DNA from: Ochromonadaceae sp. CCMP2298
Taxonomy: Eukaryota > Sar > Synurophyceae > Ochromonadales > Ochromonadaceae
DNA: 11,232 nt
Direction of reading: 5' to 3'
NCBI GenBank assembly: GCA_026770595.1
Contig: MU634594.1
Location: 1 to 11,232, forward strand
Below are positions 1 through 5,315 of this stretch, piece after piece. The notes under the pieces are model-generated. The model ran no database searches. It saw only the letters and a program-made list of their open reading frames with translations, and was not told where the DNA came from. The first letter of the stretch is position 1. Every line of letters starts with the position of its first letter. Both the position numbers and the translations under genes were made by a program.

Positions 1-50
1 CCCCCAACGCACCAACTAGCCAACAACACCACGTCTTGCACTACAACTAA

Positions 51-140
51 CCACTCCTTACTATTCCTAACCATTCCTAACCACTCCTAACCACTCCTAA
101 CCATTCCTAACCACTCCTAACCACTCCTTACTACTCATAA
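51..140. repeat. 10-bp minisatellite, 9 units
   Basis: Nine consecutive 10-bp units lie head to tail with consensus CCAYTCCTAA. Units four, five and seven (81-90, 91-100, 111-120) are identical (CCACTCCTAA), 71-80 and 101-110 differ only by T for C at position 4, and the first, second and last two are more degenerate. A weak further unit may lie at 41-50. The pattern is read directly. The CCTAA core resembles a telomeric motif, but the period is 10 rather than 6 or 7, so a simple minisatellite is more likely. Confidence 0.9.
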
Positions 141-226
141 TTACACCACCACACAACAACACACACCAACACACACCAAGTATGTATAAATTTATCTGTT
201 TATATTCGTCTCATGTCATAAGTTTA

Positions 227-254
227 TTGCTTCGTGTTTTTCAACACGAAGCAA
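227..254. repeat. 12-bp perfect hairpin, 4-nt loop
   Basis: TTGCTTCGTGTT (227-238) is the exact reverse complement of AACACGAAGCAA (243-254), separated by TTTC. An A-rich tract follows within about 10 bases. No neighbouring gene ends here, so a role as an RNA 3' end cannot be assigned. It could also be a small fold-back element. Confidence 0.8.
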
Positions 255-449
255 AGAAGCATTTTAAAAAAGGAAAAAACTCAGTCAGTTTTGTCAGATT
301 CCCCCATTCCCTCTTTCTCACATTCCCCTGTTCTTTTCTCTTTGTCGAAAAGGGGACTAAGAATTCTTTTTTTGTGGTGAGCGAGGCTCTCTCTGGATTG
401 ATTCAAACTTTAACCACACAATCTTACTCTCAATCACACTATCTCTGCT

Positions 450-487
450 CTCCGACAGCAAAAATTAAACAAAACTCCGACAGCAAA
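450..487. repeat. 13-bp direct repeat pair
   Basis: CTCCGACAGCAAA occurs at 450-462 and again at 475-487, exact, 25 bases apart. It lies just beyond the 3' end of the integrase gene. It could be a remnant of local duplication. No function can be assigned. Confidence 0.75.
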
Positions 488-544
488 TGTGTGATTCTTT
501 TTTTTCCCAAATTACTACCACAGAATCATTACTACCTGTACTGA

Positions 545-1930
545 CTACTGAAGAAGACTGTTAAGGACTTGGCAGGCGTGCCGGATTCGGGGAAGAAAGG
601 TCTCCCTTGCGTCCTGCAGGGCAAAGGGGGGAACTTGACTACGAAAATCTACGAGCTTCGCGGGGCCGAGGGGTACCAGCACGGGCTCAAGCTCTACCTG
701 GGGAGCCGTTAACTCCTGCTGGTCCTCCTCAGCCGCGCCTGCCTCTCCATCCTCCGCGCCATAGGATTGCTCGTCGATCTGTTGCGGGGGCTGTGAAGCC
801 GCGGTTCCCTGGTTGAGCAGCAGCAGCTGCTGCGGCGTCCTGTTCCCCTGGGTGCTGCTGAGGCGGTGGTTGGCCCAGGAAGCGATGAAGCGCTGCAAGT
901 CTGCGTTAATGCGCGGGAGGAAGAGGTGGTGGATGATGAACCGCAGGGCCGGGCGCCCAAAGTCGATTCCCCGAAACTCCTCCAGCTCCAGGAAACAGAC
1001 CTTGTAGAAGTTGAGCACATTGGATGTGCTGTCACGCCAGAGCCGCTCGATCCGCTGGTTGTGGACACTCCTGCCGGTGATGAAGCTGCTGCGCCCCAGC
1101 CCGCGGCGCTCGAGCATGAGGCGGCACACCTCGATGTTCTCGCCGCCGTGGTCCGCGCGCACACGGGAGGGAACGCAGAAAGAGGCGACCCCCTCCAGGA
1201 AGGCACCCATCATGGTCTCCTTGCGGTTGTTGTCGGAGCACCGCAAGAACATGATAGAGCGTGAAAACCCATCGATGCCCCCGTGCACAACCAGCCCGAA
1301 GTGGATCAGCTTGTGGCACCCGTCGATGTGCCACAAGTGATGGGGGCCCGCAACGTTGTAGAGGCGGCGCACCACGGTGAACGTCTTCCTCGCCTCCCTC
1401 CCCGCAGCGTCGAGGCGGTTGATGCACTCCCGCAGTCGCTCGCGCGTCACCCTTAGCTTGATCGACTGGATGTAGCCCCAGGTCAGCACCTCGCCCCTGC
1501 TCGGGTACTCCAAGATGTAGGCACCCACCACCTCATCGAGCAGCTGGTCGGTGGGGTGCTCGAGCGGGTCGACGTAGGCGGGAGGGCCAGCTCTCCAAGT
1601 GACCAGCTTGTTTCTGGACACGCCAAGCGCCGTCTGGATGTCCGCCCAGGAGAGACCGCTCACGCGCAGCTGGTCCACGCGACGGCGATCGATAGGGATG
1701 AAGGGCGGCATGAGGGGAGACGCAGAGATGCGGGATGATGTGCTGTCGAAGCACATCATCCCGTCGCATCGGCCATCGCAATGAGCCAGGATGGCTTTCA
1801 CCACGAAAGGAGTTGGTGTCGAAGTGCCACCTTCGGGGTGGCACTTCCAGACAAGTGGCACTTCGAGGTGGCACTTCGAGTGGCACTTTTCGTGATACAC
1901 TTTTTTGCATACAAACGGCGCCTTTACCAT
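545..1930 (-). CDS. DDE integrase-like transposase (integrase core domain)
   Basis: This is an intact retroviral-integrase-fold DDE recombinase, of the 'integrase core domain' type found as multicopy genes in animals, fungi and algae. It would cut and join DNA ends of a mobile element in the nucleus. The catalytic triad is clear: Asp in WHIDGCHK (codon 1322-1324), Asp in RADHGGEN (1151-1153) and Glu in NQRIERLWRD (1046-1048), spaced D-57-D-35-E, the classic D,D(35)E arrangement. Other conserved blocks are HGGIDGFSRS, FITGRSVHNQ and the FLPRIN motif after the triad. An N-terminal helix-turn-helix-like stretch (WADIQTALGVSRNKLVTW) precedes the core, and the C-terminus is Gln/Glu-rich. I use the first ATG of the frame (1930, inside CCATGG). 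The first ~30 codons then come from repeat DNA, so ATGs at 1759 or 1711, just before the conserved part, are serious alternatives. No stop or frameshift breaks the frame. Catalytic identity is firm. Activity and start are inferred. Confidence 0.88.
   Translation of the reverse strand: MVKAPFVCKKVYHEKCHSKCHLEVPLVWKCHPEGGTSTPTPFVVKAILAHCDGRCDGMMCFDSTSSRISASPLMPPFIPIDRRRVDQLRVSGLSWADIQTALGVSRNKLVTWRAGPPAYVDPLEHPTDQLLDEVVGAYILEYPSRGEVLTWGYIQSIKLRVTRERLRECINRLDAAGREARKTFTVVRRLYNVAGPHHLWHIDGCHKLIHFGLVVHGGIDGFSRSIMFLRCSDNNRKETMMGAFLEGVASFCVPSRVRADHGGENIEVCRLMLERRGLGRSSFITGRSVHNQRIERLWRDSTSNVLNFYKVCFLELEEFRGIDFGRPALRFIIHHLFLPRINADLQRFIASWANHRLSSTQGNRTPQQLLLLNQGTAASQPPQQIDEQSYGAEDGEAGAAEEDQQELTAPQVELEPVLVPLGPAKLVDFRSQVPPFALQDARETFLPRIRHACQVLNSLLQ
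1731..1763. repeat. 14-bp perfect hairpin in the 5' part of the integrase frame
   Basis: CGGGATGATGTGCT (1731-1744) is exactly complementary to AGCACATCATCCCG (1750-1763) around a 5-nt loop. With one bulge the stem extends to GATGCG (1727-1732) and CGCATC (1765-1770). Two in-frame ATG codons of the integrase (1754-1759) lie in the stem. It may be part of the element's terminal structure or affect start choice in the mRNA. The role is inferred only. Confidence 0.8.
1822..1846. repeat. 10-bp hairpin of the AAGTGCCACC motif
   Basis: AAGTGCCACC (1822-1831) and GGTGGCACTT (1837-1846) form a perfect stem with a TTCGG loop. The stem sequence is the same motif that makes up the 12-bp array in the large inverted repeat beginning 21 bases further on, so it is a smaller inverted pair of the same repeat family. 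Confidence 0.85.
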
Positions 1931-1937
1931 GGTACAA

Positions 1938-2018
1938 GTGCCACCTAAAGTGCCACCCAAAGTGCCACCCTAAGTGCCACTCGAAGTGCCACCCTAAGTG
2001 CCACCCTAAGTGCCACCC
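1938..2018. repeat. 12-bp tandem array, left copy (GTGCCACNNNAA)
   Basis: Six full units and one partial unit lie at 1938-1949, 1950-1961, 1962-1973, 1974-1985, 1986-1997, 1998-2009 and 2010-2018. The first seven bases, GTGCCAC, are constant. The remainder is CTAAA, CCAAA, CCTAA, TCGAA, CCTAA and CCTAA. In one reading frame of each strand the period encodes a four-residue repeat, and on the minus strand the array stays open for long distances. The unit contains CCCTAA in several copies, but a telomeric link is unsupported. Confidence 0.9.
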
Positions 2019-2078
2019 TTGTCTCGAAGTGGCACTTCGAGTGGCACTTGTCCGCAGAGTGGCACACGTTGCAGAAAT

Positions 2079-2158
2079 GGTGGCACTTAGGGTGGCACTT
2101 AGGGTGGCACTTCGAGTGGCACTTAGGGTGGCACTTTGGGTGGCACTTTAGGTGGCAC
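2079..2158. repeat. 12-bp tandem array, right copy (TTNNNGTGGCAC)
   Basis: This is the exact mirror of the 1938-2017 array within the right arm of the large inverted repeat. The order of unit variants is also mirrored, so both arrays derive from one duplication in inverted orientation rather than from independent expansion. Confidence 0.9.
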
Positions 2159-2173
2159 TTGTACCATGGTAAA

Positions 2174-2248
2174 GGCGCCGTTTGTATGCAAAAAAGTGTA
2201 TCACGAAAAGTGCCACTCGAAGTGCCACCCATAAGTACAAACGGCGCC
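2174..2248. repeat. 13-bp inverted pair GGCGCCGTTTGTA / TACAAACGGCGCC
   Basis: GGCGCCGTTTGTA (2174-2186) in the right arm of the large repeat is followed by its exact reverse complement at 2236-2248, 19 bases beyond the end of that arm. A further copy in the 2236-2248 orientation is at 1910-1922 in the left arm. The copy outside the symmetric region suggests that the repeat structure once extended further, or that this 13-mer is a recognised terminal motif. Confidence 0.8.
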
Positions 2249-2399
2249 CCATACGATTGAAGGGCTGTGGCACTATCATACTCTGCTGGCTGCACCGTCC
2301 CTTGGCGTCGCCCAACTGGGTTTCTAACCGACTGATCCGAAGTGCTCACTTCCTCGTTGAGCGTGAGCTGCAGCTGCGAGAGGGCGACAACAGAACGAC
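2249..2399 (+). promoter_or_regulatory. Presumed 5' flank of rlmN
   Basis: This is the only sequence between the repeat block and the rlmN start, so the promoter and 5' leader of rlmN must lie here or inside the inverted repeat. No clear TATA box is visible. A short imperfect palindrome, GAAGTG-CT-CACTTC (2339-2352), resembles the repeat motif upstream. Confidence 0.35.
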
Positions 2400-4042
2400 A
2401 TGGCACCGAAGAGGAAGCTCGTGTTGAAATCGATTTGGGACGAGAGCCTTGTGCGGGATGTTCTGCCGAACCCTCATCATCGGGCAAGAATGTGGCAGTG
2501 GCTAGTTAACCATCCCGACAAAGATGTTTGCGATGTTCCCTTTGACTCATGGAGTACTGCGAAAAAGCCAGCCCAGATTTTGATTGAGCAGTTCAAGTTG
2601 CTAACATGCAAGATCGTGGAACAGAACGATTCCGCGCGAGGTGATACTCACAAGCTACTGTTGGAACTCCAAGACGGCCACCGCATTGAAACTGTTATCA
2701 TGAAGCATGCTGCTCACGCGACTGTGTGCGTCTCGTCACAGATTGGATGCCAGATGGGCTGCAGGTAGGTGGCGATACGACGAACTTTCCTCGCTTGCCC
2801 AGCTGCAACACTACAGTGTTCTCATAGTTGTCTATCTTCCAGATTCTGCGCCACAGGGACTATGGGGATCATCGGAAATCTCACCAGTGGAGAGATCATG
2901 GAGCAGCTGGTCTACGCCAACCAACTGCTCCATTCGTTACGTTCCGACTCTACGCAAACAGCAGCTGGTCTGGCGAAGATCCGGAATGTTGTCTTTATGG
3001 GGATGGGAGAGCCATTGTAAGTGATGCCGATATCGATTCTGCCTTGCGAACATGGCCTTTACACGTCCTTATCCCCCCTCATCACAGGAACAACTATGAT
3101 AATCTCAAACTGGCGGTTGAGTTCATGGTGGACGACAGGAGGTTTGGATTGTGTGAGTCCAGATGCAGATCGATCGCATTTCATTAATCCGTTTCCATTT
3201 GATCGTCCATTCTAATCTCTGTTCTTCTCTCCTATTAAACTTCAGCTCCCAAGCACGTTACGGTGTCCACGGTCGGTGTGTTGAAGAGCATGCAGCGGTT
3301 GAGCGACGACTTGCCCGCAGTGATGCTCGCTGTATCGCTCCACGCCCCTAACCAAGAGGTACGTATGAAGATAGTCCCAGCTGCATCGGCGCATAAAATC
3401 GACAAAATCATGGCGGCTATTGACCTCCACATTGAGCGGAACAAGGAGGCCTGGAGCAAGAAAAGAGAGGCTGCTCGAGGCGTGCCAATCACCGAGGAGG
3501 AATGGGAACTGCGCATCCAGCGCAATAGCGGTAAACGGCCCAACAAGATTACGGGCGTTATGATAGAGTACATTCTCATCAAGGGGGTGAACGATCTCGA
3601 AGAGCACGCGCACGAACTGGGCCAGCTGCTGGCCCCCCGCCGCGACCACATCTTGCTCAATCTGATACCCTACAACCCAACAGAGGTGGCGGAAGACTAC
3701 GAGCCCCCGACGGAGGAGAGCGTTAGGCGTTTCTTCGACATCTGCATATCAGAGCCATATGTAATCCACACGAGGGTGCGGCAGGAAATGGGTCAAGACG
3801 TTGCAGCTGCGTGCGGCCAACTGGCTCTCGTTTCCAAAAAGCAAGACAGTGCCCCGCGGGACATCGAGGACTACGGCAGCAGAACAAGAACCAAGCAAAC
3901 GAAGACAAAAATACGAGAGCGGAATCCACCTTCCCCTGACGTTGCATCCCATATTTCGCGTGCAAATATGCTGTGTTATGTAAGTGTGGCTCTCCCACTC
4001 GCCGTGGTGAGCATTTTGGAGTTGATTAGGCCAGCTCAATGA
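2400..4042 (+). CDS. rlmN: RlmN-type dual-specificity rRNA/tRNA adenine-C2 methyltransferase (4 exons)
   Basis: Exons are 2400-2764, 2843-3016, 3088-3152 and 3246-4042, giving a continuous 466-residue protein. This radical-SAM enzyme family methylates C2 of an adenine in the large-subunit rRNA peptidyl-transferase centre (A2503 in E. coli 23S) and A37 of some tRNAs. The [4Fe-4S] cysteines are C117, C121 and C124 (GCQMGCRFC), and the catalytic pair is C110 (CVSSQ) and C391 (AAACGQL). FMGMGEPLNNYDN (173-185) and HVTVSTVGV (205-213) are family motifs. An N-terminal helical domain covers about residues 1-105. Differences from bacterial RlmN are a charged insertion at about 267-302 and a 70-residue basic tail ending in a hydrophobic stretch. 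No plastid leader is visible, so location is open; a substrate in bacterial-type organelle ribosomes is inferred. The tail could change if a GTAAGT at about 3979 is used as a donor. Confidence 0.92.
2765..2842 (+). other. rlmN intron 1 (78 bp, phase 2)
   Basis: The donor is AG|GTAGGT and the acceptor TTCCAG|ATTC. Splicing joins ...GCQMGCR to FCATGT..., rebuilding the CX3CX2C iron-sulfur motif exactly. Unspliced, the frame stops at 2766-2768 (TAG), just inside the intron. Confidence 0.92.
3017..3087 (+). other. rlmN intron 2 (71 bp, phase 2)
   Basis: The donor is TT|GTAAGT and the acceptor TCACAG|GAAC. Splicing yields the conserved GMGEPLNNYDN block. Unspliced, the frame ends at the TAA inside the donor. 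Confidence 0.92.
3153..3245 (+). other. rlmN intron 3 (93 bp, phase 1)
   Basis: The donor is T|GTGAGT and the acceptor CTTCAG|CTCC after a T/C-rich tract with a TTCTAATC branch-site candidate. Splicing gives RRFGLSPKHVTVSTVGV, which matches the family. Confidence 0.88.
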
Positions 4043-4146
4043 TGATTTCGTTAGGAAGTCGCGTAGTTAAAAGTTCAATCAAATTACGGGGAATTTACAT
4101 GCTCGTTCTTTCCGGAGTTGTATCAAAAATCATCGCTGACAACAAG

Positions 4147-4935
4147 CTATTGTAGGTTCAGGGATGCTCCTTCCACCGCCGTCCTCTCATCGTCTCCAGC
4201 TGACCAGCGCTTGAAATCGGATGCTAAAATCCGCACGAATGTAGGCACGATGAGGTTCAGAGATGACTGCATTACGAAGTTGCCACCGTTCTTGATGACG
4301 CCGAGAGGAAACCGTGATTTTGGCACGATGGCGTCGATTTGCAGCTTTGTATCGCTGCTCAGCGTCTTCTTCCCCTTTGGATTCACTCCCGCCGTCACTG
4401 TATTAACTGCTGTTATCGAGAACGTCCCATTGATAGCATCTGCCATGTCGCTACCCGTGGTTTCCGCACGGGTAACAATGATCTCTGCCTTCGCCTCCTC
4501 CGGATATACATTCACCGTCACATACAAAACGGGAGTGATTTTAGTCCCAAAGAAGTTGAGATTGCCCAGCACTATTTTGAAGTCAGAATCGGAGAGCCTC
4601 ACAACCTGCTCGGCAGATAGAACTGAATACTGCGACGCTGGCAATGCCATGTAATCCTCGACGGACCGCTTTACTTCCTTGACCTTCACTGACGCTTGTA
4701 CGGCAGCCTTCCACACTACAGGGGAACCATTCCGCACATCCTCTGCCAAAGTAGAGCTAGACGCCTCCCCCGTTAAATCAACAAAATCAGGGGCCCCAGC
4801 AGACTCTTCTGCATTGTCCTGCATCCTTATACTGCGCTGGGGCTGGAGTTTGGCGGAAAAAGCATGGAGGCAGGGTCTGAAGGCTGAGCACAGACCCACC
4901 AACAAGGCGAAGATCACTGTAGTAAACGGACGCAT
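4147..4935 (-). CDS. Predicted plastid-targeted protein, probably DUF1997 family
   Basis: The protein is 262 residues and intronless. The N-terminus from the ATG at 4935 is MRPFTTVIFALLVGLCSA followed by FRP: a hydrophobic signal peptide with Phe at the predicted +1 position, then a Ser/Arg/Gln-rich stretch. That resembles the bipartite, ASAFAP-type leader used for import into complex red plastids. An in-frame ATG 17 codons upstream (4986) would put a basic extension before the signal peptide and is less likely. The body (about residues 85-255) has a conserved pattern: VEDYMALPASQYSVLSAEQV, a beta-rich middle, FPLGVIKNGGNFVMQSSLN, and a terminal FVRILASDFKRW. It resembles the DUF1997 family of cyanobacteria, plants and algae, whose function is unknown. 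The family call is from pattern memory and moderate; plastid location is inferred. Its stop lies 104 bp from that of rlmN on the opposite strand. Confidence 0.72.
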   Translation of the reverse strand: MRPFTTVIFALLVGLCSAFRPCLHAFSAKLQPQRSIRMQDNAEESAGAPDFVDLTGEASSSTLAEDVRNGSPVVWKAAVQASVKVKEVKRSVEDYMALPASQYSVLSAEQVVRLSDSDFKIVLGNLNFFGTKITPVLYVTVNVYPEEAKAEIIVTRAETTGSDMADAINGTFSITAVNTVTAGVNPKGKKTLSSDTKLQIDAIVPKSRFPLGVIKNGGNFVMQSSLNLIVPTFVRILASDFKRWSAGDDERTAVEGASLNLQ

Positions 4936-5315
4936 TTTGCTGATAGACAAAAGGTATGACTGAGATCTGATACAGCGCCTTCGCAAGGGCTTCTCCTAGA
5001 AGAGAAGGAGAGGGGGTGGGTGCGGCGAGCTTCGCCCAAAAGCGGGTCCCACACGTGCGTTGCAGGGAACAAAATTTTTGGTGAAAAGGGCGCATAAAAA
5101 CCGGAAACAAAAATCGGGATGTTCCCAAGAAGAAGAAACTTTCCGTTGGGTTGGGGGAGACCAGCAGCAGACACAACCGCAACAGAGCAGCATTTTGGCG
5201 AGAAGGGTTGGCGAGTTCCAGTAATCTCAGGGTTCCCAGAAGAAGGCCCGATGCATCAGTAGATATCTCCACCGCAACCAGTTCTCTCTCTTCGGAGTCC
5301 AGCAAGGAATTCAAG
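4936..5315. promoter_or_regulatory. Divergent promoter region (DUF1997-like / PH-domain genes)
   Basis: These 380 bp separate two divergent starts. Visible elements are a CACGTG box (5052-5057), an A-rich CATAAAAA stretch near 5091-5098 that could be TATA-like for the plus-strand gene, and a purine-rich GAGAAGGAGAGGGGG tract around 5000-5015. The plus frame is open back to 5151 but has no ATG before 5316. All regulatory roles are inferred from position. Confidence 0.4.

Larger units (their letters stand above)
1..544. other. Gene-free, G-poor low-complexity region
   Basis: No convincing gene is visible here. The first 180 bases are A/C-rich on the plus strand with very few G residues and contain a 10-bp tandem repeat. 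The rest is T-rich, with runs of T and A, one strong hairpin and a 13-bp direct repeat. An open frame covers 182-544, but its protein is low-complexity, rich in Ser, Phe and Leu, and resembles no family I know. The composition contrasts sharply with the GC-rich integrase gene that starts at 545, so the two stretches may have different origins. Confidence 0.7.
1867..2229. repeat. Perfect 151-bp inverted repeat with 61-bp spacer
   Basis: The left arm (1867-2017) and right arm (2079-2229) are exact reverse complements over 151 bp, checked base by base. The symmetry breaks at 1866/2230 and at 2018/2078. Each arm holds, from outside in, GGTGGCACTTCGAGTGGCAC, a unique block containing TACAAACGGCGCC, a TACCATGGTA palindrome, and an array of GTGCCACNNNAA units. 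The spacer (2018-2078) holds further copies of the motif. Perfect identity implies a recent origin or continuing correction between the arms. The left arm overlaps the possible 5' end of the integrase, so this may be the terminal structure of its element or a separate fold-back element inserted there. An RNA across it would form a 151-bp duplex. Confidence 0.93.

Noticed and set aside
51-140. Telomeric repeat
   Set aside because: The 10-bp period and the CCAYTCC core do not match known telomere units, and unique sequence with no telomere lies on both sides.
182-544. Plus-strand open frame of 120 codons
   Set aside because: Low-complexity Ser/Phe/Leu-rich translation in T-rich DNA containing a hairpin and direct repeats, with no recognisable domain.
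866-1264. Plus-strand and other-frame open frames across the integrase
   Set aside because: Shadows of a GC-rich gene. The minus-strand frame carries the full conserved integrase and the others show no motif.
1938-2158. CRISPR-like array
   Set aside because: Units are contiguous 12-mers without spacers, and the two arrays are mirror images in an apparently nuclear eukaryotic sequence.
1945-2487. Minus-strand frame with KCHPKCHS-type four-residue repeats
   Set aside because: It is the direct translation of the 12-bp array, opens with a TTG rather than an ATG, has an ATG only at 2232, and overlaps the rlmN start on the opposite strand. It could resemble a metal-binding protein, but period-12 DNA makes such frames automatically.
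5151-5315. Upstream extension of the PH-protein frame
   Set aside because: The first codon is TTG and no ATG occurs before 5316, so in a eukaryotic gene the start is 5316.
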